Below the pieces are notes generated by a model that was given only the letters and a program-made list of their open reading frames with translations, did no database searches and was not told where the DNA came from. Made by a program: the position numbers and the translations under genes. From Thermococcus sp. (GTDB lineage: Archaea; Methanobacteriota_B; Thermococci; Thermococcales; Thermococcaceae), in the NCBI GenBank assembly GCA_027023165.1, contig JALVWX010000021.1:1-17851 (forward strand): a DNA stretch of 17,851 bases, read 5' to 3'. Each line of letters starts with the position of its first letter. Positions within the stretch are counted from its first letter, which is position 1. Below are positions 1-7,723 of this stretch, piece after piece.

Positions 1-1492
1 AGTGGACATCAACGAGGGCTTTCAGCCGCAGACGATAGAGAGCATCGAGATACTCAGGAAGAACAGGACGCCTTTCATCGTCGCCGCCAACAAGATAGAC
101 AGGATAAAGGGCTGGAAGGTCGAGGAGGACGAGCCTTTCCTGGTCAACATCAAGAAGCAGGATCAGAGGGCAGTTCAGGAGCTTGAAACCAAGCTCTGGG
201 AGCTTATAGGGAAGTTCTACGAGATGGGCTTCCAGGCAAACCGCTTCGACCGCGTCCAGAACTTCACGCGCGAATTAGCGATAGTCCCGATTTCCGCCAA
301 ATACGGCATCGGCGTTCCCGAGCTTCTCGTGCTCATCGCGGGTCTCAGCCAGAAGTACCTCGAGGAGAAGCTCAAGATAGAGGTTGACGGCCCTGCGAGG
401 GGCACGATCCTCGAGGTTCGCGAGGAACTCGGCCTCGGAACGACGATAGATGTTATCATCTACGACGGAACGCTGAGAAAGGACGACACGATAGTCGTCG
501 GTGGAAAGGACAAGGCGATAGTTACCAAAATCCGTGCCCTGCTCAAGCCCAAGCCCCTCGACGAGATACGCGATCCGAGGTTCCGCTTCGACCAGGTCGA
601 CGAGGTCGTTGCCGCGGCCGGTATAAAGATAGCCGCGCCTGGCCTCGAGGAAGCATTAGCCGGCTCGCCAGTCATAGCCGCCCGCTCGGAGGAGGAAATT
701 GAGAAAGCCAAAGAAGAAATCCTGAGCCAGATACAGAGCGTTGTCATCAGCACCGGAAAGGTCGGTGTCATCGTCAAGGCCGACACGCTCGGCTCACTCG
801 AAGCTCTCAGCAAGGAGCTTGGCGAGAAGAACATCCCGATAAGGAAGGCCGACGTCGGGAACATCAGCAAGACCGACGTGATGGAGGCCCTGAGCGTCAG
901 GGACGAGGAGGAGAAGTACGGTGTGGTTCTCGGCTTCAACGTCAAGGTGAACGAGGACGCCGAGGAAGTAGCGAAGGCCAAGGGCGTCCCCATCTTCGTC
1001 GGCAACATCATCTACAAGCTCATAGAGGACTACGAGGCGTGGGTCAAGGAGCAGGAAGAGAGGAAGAAGCGCGAACTCCTAAAGAACGTGACCTTCCCGG
1101 GTGTTATAAGACTCTACCCGGACGAGCGCTACGTCTTCAGGAGGAGCAAGCCGGCCATAGTTGGCGTTGAGGTCGTAGAAGGCAGGATAAGGCCCGGTGT
1201 TGTCCTTATCAAGCAGAACGGGGAGAAGGTTGGCGTCATCAAGTCCATCAAGAACAAGAACGACTTCGTCCAGGAGGCCAAGAAGGGCGATGCCGTTGCG
1301 GTGGCGATTGAGGGAGCTATTGTCGGCAGGCACATCCACCCTGGAGAAACGCTCTACGTGGACGTAAGCAAGAACGACGTCATCCTGCTCGCCAAGCAGC
1401 TCAAGAACGAGCTTGACGAGACGGACATAAGGGCACTGAAGATGACAGCTAAGGTGAAGGCCCAGAAGGATCCATTCTGGAAGTCCGTTTGA
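1..1492 (+). CDS. infB: Translation initiation factor IF-2 (aIF5B), 3' part
   Basis: This GTPase promotes joining of the ribosomal subunits and placement of initiator tRNA in archaea. The 5' end lies outside the window: reading starts in mid-gene just after the G3 motif should occur (the visible part begins VDINEGFQPQT), so roughly the first hundred or so residues are missing. Visible landmarks are the G4 motif NKID at residues 30-33 of the visible part, the G5 motif SAK at 98-100, then an EF-Tu-like beta-barrel, the IF2 domain 3 region, and a second barrel around VTFPGVIRLYP. It ends in TGA and is followed by a T-rich tract. Several Thermococcales infB genes carry an intein; none is present in the visible part, and the missing upstream part cannot be judged. 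Family assignment is secure. Confidence 0.96.
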   Translation, partial: VDINEGFQPQTIESIEILRKNRTPFIVAANKIDRIKGWKVEEDEPFLVNIKKQDQRAVQELETKLWELIGKFYEMGFQANRFDRVQNFTRELAIVPISAKYGIGVPELLVLIAGLSQKYLEEKLKIEVDGPARGTILEVREELGLGTTIDVIIYDGTLRKDDTIVVGGKDKAIVTKIRALLKPKPLDEIRDPRFRFDQVDEVVAAAGIKIAAPGLEEALAGSPVIAARSEEEIEKAKEEILSQIQSVVISTGKVGVIVKADTLGSLEALSKELGEKNIPIRKADVGNISKTDVMEALSVRDEEEKYGVVLGFNVKVNEDAEEVAKAKGVPIFVGNIIYKLIEDYEAWVKEQEERKKRELLKNVTFPGVIRLYPDERYVFRRSKPAIVGVEVVEGRIRPGVVLIKQNGEKVGVIKSIKNKNDFVQEAKKGDAVAVAIEGAIVGRHIHPGETLYVDVSKNDVILLAKQLKNELDETDIRALKMTAKVKAQKDPFWKSV

Positions 1493-1493
1493 A

Positions 1494-1517
1494 CTTTTTA
1501 TCCTCTTTTGCGTTTCT
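1494..1517 (+). terminator. T-rich terminator of infB
   Basis: Immediately after the infB stop codon there are three T-runs (TTTTT at 1495-1499, TTTT at 1506-1509, TTT at 1513-1515) with no stem-loop. This matches the oligo-T intrinsic termination signals of Thermococcales. It also separates infB from the convergent ATPase gene. Confidence 0.6.
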
Positions 1518-1544
1518 CAGCAACGTTTCCGGCATGTAAGGAAT

Positions 1545-2927
1545 TCAACGACCGCGCACACTAGGGGACAGTCCTTCAAAGTCCATTAAATCCCAAACCA
1601 ACCAGCCCTCGGACCTGAGCTCTTCCTTTCCCTCAACCTCCTTGGAGATAAGTCCAAAGTGACGTTCCCAGTCATTTAGACCGACCAGCTCGGACTTTCT
1701 CCTTAAGTCTCTCAAAATTCCCTTTGCCTCCCTCTTGTGCAGGCTTTTCCACTTCACCTCGACGAACAGAGCTTTTTTCTCCCCCTCGTTTAAAGCGACG
1801 AGGTCGATCTCCTCTCCTTTGTACCACCACCTTTCAATTCTGTCGAATCTAAAGGGGAGTCCTCCAACACGGTTCAACTCAACAAGGAACTCCTTTGAGA
1901 CCTCTTCAAACCGCTTTGAAAAGACCCTCTGGAGGTCCTCTTTGACGTCTTCCAAACTCAAAATCCCCAGCTCTATCTCAGTTCTGTTGGGGTGGACTAG
2001 CGAGAACCACGTGAGAAGCATGGGGTCCTTTATTCTATACAATCCCCTCTTCTCTTTTCTCGCAACCGGTAGCTGGCGCTCAATGAAGCCGAGGCGCATC
2101 AGCGTTTCGAGATAGGGGTATATCCTCCTCGCCTCAACGCCAACGTAGTTGGCTATCTCGCTCGGCCGCTCTCTACCGCTGGCTATTGCAGAGAGTATTG
2201 AGAAGTAGAACTTCAGTTCCCTCAGCTCTTGGGAGAGGATAATGTAAGGCTCATCGTAAAAAAATCCGCTGGAGGATAAGAACTCGTTCTTGACAAACGT
2301 AGAGACATCGGAATATCTGGCCGCCACCGAGAGATACGCCGGAACACCGCCAACAAGCATATAACTCCCGAGACCTTTCTCAAAGGTATTGAAGAACTCC
2401 ACGGAATTGAACAGATTCAGAGGCCTGAGCATGAATCCGGCAGTGCGGCGGCCGTAGAGTGGAGATGAGTAGCTGAGAACGTCATCTACCATCATTCCCA
2501 TCAACGATCCAGAGATGACGAGCATGGTCGGCTTCCGGCTGAGTTCGTGGTCCCATGCCCTCTGGAGGGCGCTCAGGATGCTCCGATCGCTTTTGATTGC
2601 GTAGGTGAACTCGTCGAGAACCACGAGGGTTTTTTCATCTATTTTGGAAGCAAGGTACTTGAAAAGGGGGTACCAGTCGTTGAAGCTCAAAAACAATTCA
2701 TCACCATAAAAATCGGAGAGTTCCTCCCTTATCATCCGTATTTGACTATCCTTGGTGCCCTCAGTAAAGGTGTGGAAGAACGTTCTCTTTCCACGGGAAA
2801 ACTCAACGAGTAGTCTCGTCTTACCGACCCTTCTTCGGCCGTAGATTACGACGAAGGAAGGGGCTTCTTTCCATTCCTCCTCAAGTTTTTTCAGCTCTCG
2901 CTTTCTATCGACAAATCCACTAATCAT
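1545..2927 (-). CDS. Archaeal AAA-type ATPase with C-terminal DUF234/PD-(D/E)XK-like domain
   Basis: This 460-residue protein belongs to the archaeal ATPase family common in Thermococcales, whose cellular role is unknown. The N-terminal P-loop is GRRRVGKT at residues 30-37 and Walker B is LVVLDE at 101-106. A winged-helix-like segment lies at about 240-285 (SEIANYVGVEARRIYPYLETL). The C-terminal part carries a nuclease-like pattern: EIDLVAL at about 373-379, then FVEVKWKS around 388-394, resembling a PD-(D/E)XK core. The chosen start is an ATG on the minus strand at 2927, about 26 nt from the centre of a good TATA box, so the mRNA is probably leaderless. Two tandem palindromes overlap the start codon, implying repression, possibly by its own winged helix (inference). 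GC is visibly lower than in its neighbours: 27/60 at 2221-2280 against 38/60 in infB at 541-600, which may reflect transfer. It lies 38 bp downstream of a same-strand glycosyltransferase gene but has its own promoter. Confidence 0.9.
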   Translation of the reverse strand: MISGFVDRKRELKKLEEEWKEAPSFVVIYGRRRVGKTRLLVEFSRGKRTFFHTFTEGTKDSQIRMIREELSDFYGDELFLSFNDWYPLFKYLASKIDEKTLVVLDEFTYAIKSDRSILSALQRAWDHELSRKPTMLVISGSLMGMMVDDVLSYSSPLYGRRTAGFMLRPLNLFNSVEFFNTFEKGLGSYMLVGGVPAYLSVAARYSDVSTFVKNEFLSSSGFFYDEPYIILSQELRELKFYFSILSAIASGRERPSEIANYVGVEARRIYPYLETLMRLGFIERQLPVARKEKRGLYRIKDPMLLTWFSLVHPNRTEIELGILSLEDVKEDLQRVFSKRFEEVSKEFLVELNRVGGLPFRFDRIERWWYKGEEIDLVALNEGEKKALFVEVKWKSLHKREAKGILRDLRRKSELVGLNDWERHFGLISKEVEGKEELRSEGWLVWDLMDFEGLSPSVRGR

Positions 2928-2950
2928 GATTAGTACTAATCTGGATTAGT
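2919..2950. promoter_or_regulatory. Tandem 16-bp palindromic operator over the ATPase start
   Basis: Two abutting 16-bp units occur: ACTAATCATGATTAGT at 2919-2934, a perfect palindrome, and ACTAATCTGGATTAGT at 2935-2950, with perfect 6-bp arms. Their junction, ATTAGTACTAAT, is also a perfect palindrome. The CAT at 2925-2927 is the ATPase start codon on the minus strand, and codons 2-3 (ATT AGT) form a half-site. The array runs from the TATA box to the start codon, so a bound regulator would cover the expected transcription start. The arms are seen directly; the operator function is inferred. Confidence 0.72.
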
Positions 2951-2964
2951 ATTTAAACCTTCTC
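2950..2964 (-). promoter_or_regulatory. TATA box and BRE of the ATPase gene
   Basis: On the minus strand, GAGAAGG precedes TTTAAATA (plus-strand TATTTAAA at 2950-2957). This is a near-consensus Thermococcales BRE/TATA. Transcription would start about 25 nt downstream, at or next to the ATG at 2927, giving a leaderless transcript. Confidence 0.7.
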
Positions 2965-2965
2965 A

Positions 2966-4351
2966 TTATCGCCTCACCCTCGACATAAGACCATCCTTCA
3001 GCCGGATGAGCCACTCAAAATAAGTTCTAATCGATGTCGTGAACGCCTCCCAGCACAGGAGTTCGTTGAGCGAGACGCCCATGACAACTGCCGCCGGAGG
3101 AACTAGCGCCGTAGTGTAGAACGAATACTGCGTCGTTCCACCGAGGGCGTACTGGAGGAGGAAGAACAGCACGGTGAACCAGAAGACCCCGAAAGGCTCA
3201 AGGATCTTCCTCTTCCTCCTGTAGAGCCAGGGGAGGGCGAGGATGAAGAGAACCATCGAGAGCAGCAGAACCGGGTCAGTCTGGGCGAAGACGTTGGGGT
3301 TGAAGTGGAGCGGAAACGGGTTCTTATCGACGAACCACCACCAGACTGGTGAGGAATTAGGACTTCCCCCTTTGTCGGAGAGGTGCCAGCGGAAGCTACC
3401 GAGAAACTGGTTCAGCCACTCAAACGGACCAACAGCCATCATTCCCGGGATGTTAGGTATCAGGAAACCCAATGCAGGAAGGACGAACGCGACGGCGAGG
3501 AACCTCAGAAGGCTTTTCTCGCGCTTGAACGCCCTTATAAGGAGGATGGGCCAGCCGAAGCCGCCGCTCAGCTTCGTCGCGCCAGCGAGGCCAACGGCAA
3601 ATGCCGCCCAGCGTTCCCTGTCGTAAGCCAGGAGAAAGACGAAGAGGGAAACAAAGAGGGCAACGTATATGTCAAGCATCGCTATGAAGGACATTGCCTC
3701 GAGAGTCGGATCCGCCACGGTGAAGACGAGCGCTATCAGCGCCGCCAAGTAGCTTCCGCTTATCCGGTATGCCGCGAGGGCAACGAGGAGCTGAATGAGG
3801 GCAAAGGCGATGATTCCAGGAATGCGCCAGTTTATCGGCCTGTCGCCGAAGAGCATGCCGAGCATTATGAAATCCTTGCCCAGAAATGGATGCTCCGTGT
3901 TGAGGTAGTTCTGGATGTTGTCCTTGTCAGGGTACCAGAAGCCGGGGACAACGTAGTAGGAGCCGTTTGGAAGGGTCTCCGCGAGGGACTTCAGAAACGG
4001 CTGGAAGTTCCCTGGCGGAATCTCGAAGTAGAGGCCGGGAAAGTTGTAGTAGGTCAGCTCGTAGGTGGCATTGTGCTCGAGAGCTATCTCTCCCACAGTG
4101 TAGGCGTACTTTGCCTGTATGCTCTCGTTCGCGAAGATGACGTTAACACCCCGTGAGCCTGTCGTCTCGTTGATGTAGGTGAGGTCGACACCGAGCCTGT
4201 GGAGGACGTTTCTGCTCGCGGGGACGTACCAGACCTCGTCGCTCACGTAGTCGTGGAAGACCGGCTGCGAGGCGAAGTCGTAGAGGTACCAGAAGGAGCC
4301 AACCATCGAGGCAATGAGTATGAGGGCGAAGACCAACTTCCTCCAGTCCAT
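2966..4351 (-). CDS. PMT/GT39-like membrane glycosyltransferase
   Basis: This 461-residue polytopic membrane protein is probably a lipid-carrier-dependent (dolichyl-phosphate sugar) glycosyltransferase of the GT-C fold. The first membrane helix is at about residues 5-24. It is followed by an extracytoplasmic loop with the acidic pair D38-E39 in DYVSDEVWYVP, the arrangement expected of protein-mannosyltransferase-type enzymes, where an acidic residue in the first loop is catalytic. Several further hydrophobic segments follow (for example FALIQLLVALAAYRI and VLFFLLQYALGG), ending in a basic tail. The ATG at 4351 is preceded by GGTGG at a good distance. It is divergent from the methyltransferase gene and probably shares its TATA region. 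It may act on glycolipid or glycoprotein sugars, alongside aglB 3.4 kb away. The acceptor and the sugar cannot be read from sequence. Confidence 0.8.
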   Translation of the reverse strand: MDWRKLVFALILIASMVGSFWYLYDFASQPVFHDYVSDEVWYVPASRNVLHRLGVDLTYINETTGSRGVNVIFANESIQAKYAYTVGEIALEHNATYELTYYNFPGLYFEIPPGNFQPFLKSLAETLPNGSYYVVPGFWYPDKDNIQNYLNTEHPFLGKDFIMLGMLFGDRPINWRIPGIIAFALIQLLVALAAYRISGSYLAALIALVFTVADPTLEAMSFIAMLDIYVALFVSLFVFLLAYDRERWAAFAVGLAGATKLSGGFGWPILLIRAFKREKSLLRFLAVAFVLPALGFLIPNIPGMMAVGPFEWLNQFLGSFRWHLSDKGGSPNSSPVWWWFVDKNPFPLHFNPNVFAQTDPVLLLSMVLFILALPWLYRRKRKILEPFGVFWFTVLFFLLQYALGGTTQYSFYTTALVPPAAVVMGVSLNELLCWEAFTTSIRTYFEWLIRLKDGLMSRVRR

Positions 4352-4378
4352 TTTACCACCCTACTCATATGGCGGGCA

Positions 4379-4391
4379 ACGTTTTTAAGAC
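4379..4391. promoter_or_regulatory. Shared divergent TATA element (glycosyltransferase / methyltransferase)
   Basis: The only A/T-rich element in the 59 bp between the two start codons is GTTTTTAAGA at 4381-4390. Read rightward (TTTTTAAG) it lies about 25 nt before the ATG at 4411. Read leftward (CTTAAAAA) it lies about 35 nt before the ATG at 4351, leaving a short leader with GGTGG. It is plausibly one bidirectional core promoter. Confidence 0.5.
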
Positions 4392-4410
4392 TCTCCCTCG
4401 AGGCGGGAAC

Positions 4411-5562
4411 ATGCTCGAAGGAATCACCGAGGAGATGGTTGCGGAAGCAGTCGAACTCATAAGGCGTGGCTTTGATGAGAGGAAGCTCCGCGCGCGTCTT
4501 GGTGAAAACTGGGAGCTTATAGCCGAGATAGCGAGGGCGAGGATTAAAGCCAAGGACAAGTTCTCTCGCGACGACCTCTTGATGGACCTTCAGGGGCTTC
4601 GCTACTCAACCCACGAAATTGTCGCTAAATACCGCGCCGAGCGCCTCAAGGAGGTTGGAGTGAAGAGCATCGCCGACGTTTCCTGCGGCATTGGAATCCA
4701 GCTCATCTTCTACGCGATGAACGTTGAGAGGGCCTACGGAATAGACATCGACCCGCTGAAGGTCGAGTTCGCGAGGAGGAACGCGGGGAAGTACGGCGTC
4801 TCGAACATCGAGTTCATAAACGCTGACTCACTCTCCCCCGAGACCGTCAAGAGGATCGATGCAGAGGTGGTCTTCTCCGATCCCGCCCGACCCCCTGAGG
4901 TGCCCGAGAGAAGGCTGGAAGACCTCCTTCCAAGCCCGCTGAAGGTTTACGGGGCCTACTCAAAGAAGACCGACGCCTTCATCTTCGACCTCCCGCCACA
5001 GATAAGGCGCGAGAGGGTCCCCTGGAGGGGCGAGTTCGAGTACATCGACCTCTTTGGGGCATTGAACCGACTGACCTTCTACACGGAGCCGCTCGCGAGG
5101 GCCGAGAGGAGCGCGGTCATCCTACCCGCTGGAGCGAGGATCGAGAGCAACCCGAACCTTGAGAACATCGTGGAGTGGACGGACGAGCCGGGCGAGTACC
5201 TCTACGAGGTTCCGCAGGCCGTTGACTACGCCGACCTGATAAACGAGCTGTTCCATATCCTCCCGGTCGAGGCCAGAATGCTCCTCCGCGAGAAGAGGCG
5301 CGTTCTGGCGACCGGAGATGAGGAGATAAAAAGCCCATATCTCAAGAGAACCTACCGCATTCTTGGTGTCGTTCCGTTCCACCCCGTCAGGATAAACGAC
5401 TTCCTCCGGAAGGAGGGCTTTGGAAGGGCCACGCTGAGGATAAGCGTGCCCGACAGCGAGTACTGGAGGTTCAGAAAGCGCGTGGAGGCGAACTTAAGCG
5501 GCGAGAGAAGGGCCTTCATCTTCCAGCTGGGGGATAAGGCTGTGATAGCTGAGGGGCTATAG
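4411..5562 (+). CDS. Class I SAM-dependent methyltransferase
   Basis: This 383-residue protein has a Rossmann-type methyltransferase core. Motif I is DVSCGIG at residues 89-95, followed by the acidic strand [17 protein letters not shown]. The motif IV position reads SDPARPP (D157-P-A-R), a variant of the D/NPP motif seen in nucleic-acid-modifying enzymes. A helical N-terminal domain precedes the core. The C-terminal part (about 270-383) contains [20 protein letters not shown] and may be a substrate-binding domain. An upstream in-frame ATG at 4369 exists, but those codons would contain the presumed TATA element, so I prefer the ATG at 4411, which sits where a leaderless start is expected. An RNA substrate is a guess. 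The 3' end overlaps the convergent small gene by 6 nt. Confidence 0.85.
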   Translation: MLEGITEEMVAEAVELIRRGFDERKLRARLGENWELIAEIARARIKAKDKFSRDDLLMDLQGLRYSTHEIVAKYRAERLKEVGVKSIADVSCGIGIQLIFYAMNVERAYGIDIDPLKVEFARRNAGKYGVSNIEFINADSLSPETVKRIDAEVVFSDPARPPEVPERRLEDLLPSPLKVYGAYSKKTDAFIFDLPPQIRRERVPWRGEFEYIDLFGALNRLTFYTEPLARAERSAVILPAGARIESNPNLENIVEWTDEPGEYLYEVPQAVDYADLINELFHILPVEARMLLREKRRVLATGDEEIKSPYLKRTYRILGVVPFHPVRINDFLRKEGFGRATLRISVPDSEYWRFRKRVEANLSGERRAFIFQLGDKAVIAEGL

Positions 5563-5799
5563 CTCCTCTATCCTCGCGTTTCTTATCCTCTTCGAGCCGA
5601 TGCGGAGCTGTTTAAAGTAGTTCACGTGTTCTTCCGGGAGAAAAGACTCGAGGCTGGTTGATTTAAGGCGCTTCTTTTTCCTGCGGGGGGCTTCTTTGGG
5701 TTCCACCCTCTCCACGGCAGCCTTGAGGAACTCGTCCAGGGTCCTGTCCATCGGCACACCGGTGGGGGTATTCCCAGGGACTATAAAGGCTTTTCCCAT
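5557..5799 (-). CDS. Small basic protein of unknown function
   Basis: This is an 80-residue protein when started at the ATG at 5799 ([16 protein letters not shown]). The frame extends five residues further to a TTG at 5814. The ATG is preferred because a TATA-like TTCATATACC lies about 25 nt upstream, implying a leaderless mRNA. The protein has a hydrophobic/glycine-rich N-terminus, a central basic cluster (RRKKKR) and a C-terminal helix rich in Arg and Glu. There is no signal peptide or membrane segment. I do not recognise the family. Support for a real gene comes from the promoter, the codon composition and the fit between neighbouring genes. The basic patch suggests nucleic-acid or ribosome contact, which is only inference. 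It is divergent from glmS with separate TATA boxes. Confidence 0.65.
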   Translation of the reverse strand: MGKAFIVPGNTPTGVPMDRTLDEFLKAAVERVEPKEAPRRKKKRLKSTSLESFLPEEHVNYFKQLRIGSKRIRNARIEEL

Positions 5800-5816
5800 C
5801 GAAAGCTGAACCAAAG

Positions 5817-5826
5817 GGTATATGAA
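5817..5826 (-). promoter_or_regulatory. TATA box of the small basic protein gene
   Basis: The minus strand reads TTCATATACC here, centred about 23 nt upstream of the ATG at 5799. It is a moderate match to the archaeal TATA box and supports the ATG over the upstream TTG. Confidence 0.45.
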
Positions 5827-5843
5827 TCACCGAAAAGTCCCCC

Positions 5844-5860
5844 TGAGAAAGGCTTTTAAC
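5844..5860 (+). promoter_or_regulatory. BRE/TATA promoter of glmS-aglB
   Basis: TGAGAAAGG followed by CTTTTAAC is a near-ideal Thermococcales BRE/TATA. Expected initiation is around 5881-5885. This gives a leader of about 20 nt that contains GGTGG five bases before the GTG at 5905. The same GAGAAAGG BRE precedes the adenylate kinase TATA. Confidence 0.65.
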
Positions 5861-5904
5861 TCCCAGCGGTTTATCGGGGGAAGAGAGTAAAGCGGGTGGT
5901 TGCC

Positions 5905-7713
5905 GTGTGTGGGATAATCGGATACATCGGGGACAGACCGGCCTGCGAGGTGATTGTAAAGGGGCTTAAACGGCTTGAATACAGGGGATACGATTCTGCA
6001 GGTATAGTAACCGAAGATGGAGGAAAGCTCTTCATTAAAAAGGGGGCCGGGAGGATAGACGAACTTACCGAGAAGCTCGGGTTCCTTGAGATGCCGGGAA
6101 AGAGGGGCATAGGCCACACGCGCTGGGCCACCCACGGCGTCCCAAACGACATCAACGCCCACCCTCAACGGGACTGCACCGGTAAAATCGCCCTCGTCCA
6201 CAACGGCATAATAGAGAACTTCGCTGAGATCAAAGAGGAGCTACTGAGCAAAGGCCACAGGTTCGAGAGCGACACCGACACCGAGGTAATAGCCCACCTA
6301 ATAGAAGAGGAGCTGAAGTCGAGCAAAAGCTTTGAAGAGGCCATGAGAGAAGCCCTTCTTAAGCTCAAAGGCTCCTTCGCCCTCGGGATAATCTACGCCG
6401 ATGAACCGGACAGGCTCTACTTCGTCAGAAACGAAAGCCCGCTCGTTCTGGGACTCGGCGATGGTGAGAACTTCGCGGCCAGCGACGTCCCTGCATTCTT
6501 AGAGTACACGAACAAAGTGATTTTCCTCGACGACAGGGAGTACGCGGTCGTTACGAAGGACTCCTACGTCGTCAAGAACCTCGACACCGGTGAAACCGTC
6601 GAGAAGCCCGTCCACGAGATAGAGTGGACCTTAGAAATGGCCGAAAAAGCTGGTTTTCCACATTTCATGCTCAAGGAGATATACGAGCAGCCGAGGGCGA
6701 TAATGGACGCCATTCACGGAAACGCCGATGTTATAAGGGCAGTTGCCGAGGAGATAGAGAAGTACGAGAAAATCTTCATAGTTGCAATGGGGACTTCCTA
6801 CCACGCCGGCCTCGTCGGCAAGTACCTCTTCCAGCGCCTCGCAAAGAGGGTTCCCGTGGTGGAGGACGCGAGCGAGTTCCGCTACGAGTTCGATGACCTC
6901 ATCGATGAGAACACCCTCGTTATAGCGATAACCCAGAGCGGAGAAACCGCTGACACGCTCGCGGCGATGAAGCTGGCGAAGAGGAAGGGCGCCAAGGTGC
7001 TCGCGATAGTCAACGTCGTCGGGAGTATGGCTACTAGAATAGCCGATTTAACGCTCTACACCCACGCCGGACCCGAGATAGGCGTCGCCGCGACGAAGAC
7101 CTACACGACGCAGCTGACCGTTTTAACAATGCTCGCCATCGAACTCGCAAGGGTTCTCAGGACTGCAGACAAGAGCTACCTAAACGCGCTGGAGGAGGGC
7201 CTCAAAGCGATTCCGGAGATGGTTGAAATCGTCCTGAAGCATGATGAGAGCCTTAAAGAACTCGCGGAAAACCTCTCAGATAGGAGGGACTTCTTCTACA
7301 TAGGAAGAGGGATAAGCGTGCCGACTGCTTTGGAGGGCGCGCTGAAGCTCAAGGAGATCAGCTACATCCACGCAGAAGGCCTGAGCGCTGGGGAGCTGAA
7401 GCACGGGCCGCTCGCGCTCATCGAGAAAGGCGTTCCCGTTGTGGCGATAGCCCCGAGCGGGAGAACCTTTGACAAGATGGTCGGCAACATTGAGGAGGCC
7501 CGCGCGAGGGGTGCCTTCATCATAAGCCTCGGCGACAGAGGGGAGCTGAAGCGCCTCTCGGACGTCCTGATCGAGATGCCCGAAACGGACGAGCTTCTAA
7601 CGCCAATCCTCTACGCGGTTCCCCTTCAGATCATCGCGTATCACCTAGCGGTTTTGAGGGGCAACGACCCCGACAAGCCGAGGAACCTTGCGAAGTCAGT
7701 TACCGTCGAATGA
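5905..7713 (+). CDS. glmS: Glutamine--fructose-6-phosphate aminotransferase (isomerizing)
   Basis: This 602-residue cytosolic enzyme converts fructose-6-phosphate and glutamine to glucosamine-6-phosphate, the committed step to UDP-GlcNAc. Residues 2 to about 220 form the class II glutaminase domain: the nucleophilic Cys2 in MCGIIGYIG must become the N-terminus after Met removal, and HTRWATHG lies at 71-78. Two SIS domains follow, with [10 protein letters not shown] at about 295 and TQSGETADT beyond it. [12 protein letters not shown] is the conserved loop of the second SIS domain. The C-terminus is AKSVTVE, as in E. coli GlmS, with the fructose-binding lysine at 597. The GTG at 5905 is chosen over the in-frame GTG at 5896 because only it places Cys at position 2, and it has GGTGG at 5895-5899. 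aglB follows after 10 bp, almost certainly in the same transcript. Confidence 0.97.
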   Translation: MCGIIGYIGDRPACEVIVKGLKRLEYRGYDSAGIVTEDGGKLFIKKGAGRIDELTEKLGFLEMPGKRGIGHTRWATHGVPNDINAHPQRDCTGKIALVHNGIIENFAEIKEELLSKGHRFESDTDTEVIAHLIEEELKSSKSFEEAMREALLKLKGSFALGIIYADEPDRLYFVRNESPLVLGLGDGENFAASDVPAFLEYTNKVIFLDDREYAVVTKDSYVVKNLDTGETVEKPVHEIEWTLEMAEKAGFPHFMLKEIYEQPRAIMDAIHGNADVIRAVAEEIEKYEKIFIVAMGTSYHAGLVGKYLFQRLAKRVPVVEDASEFRYEFDDLIDENTLVIAITQSGETADTLAAMKLAKRKGAKVLAIVNVVGSMATRIADLTLYTHAGPEIGVAATKTYTTQLTVLTMLAIELARVLRTADKSYLNALEEGLKAIPEMVEIVLKHDESLKELAENLSDRRDFFYIGRGISVPTALEGALKLKEISYIHAEGLSAGELKHGPLALIEKGVPVVAIAPSGRTFDKMVGNIEEARARGAFIISLGDRGELKRLSDVLIEMPETDELLTPILYAVPLQIIAYHLAVLRGNDPDKPRNLAKSVTVE

Positions 7714-7723
7714 GGTGGTGGTT

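Noticed and set aside
460..1011. Minus-strand open frame within infB
   Set aside because: Its product is a Ser/Thr-rich shadow of the infB coding strand with no independent signals.
3383..4156. Long open frame on the plus strand opposite the glycosyltransferase
   Set aside because: It mirrors the real gene's codon pattern, has no promoter or ribosome binding site, and the minus-strand product has clear membrane helices and a family motif.
4369..4410. N-terminal extension of the methyltransferase from the ATG at 4369
   Set aside because: These codons contain the only TATA-like element for the gene, and the ATG at 4411 sits at the expected initiation distance.
5896..5904. GTG at 5896 as the glmS start
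   Set aside because: It would put two residues before the Met-Cys and abolish the N-terminal nucleophilic cysteine needed for glutaminase activity.
5863..5904. Possible glmS riboswitch/ribozyme in the leader
   Set aside because: The predicted leader is only about 20 nt and no glmS ribozyme core is visible; such ribozymes are known from bacteria.
7238..7260. TGATGA box as the C box of a C/D guide RNA
   Set aside because: It lies inside glmS coding sequence, and no D, C' and D' boxes occur at the required spacing.
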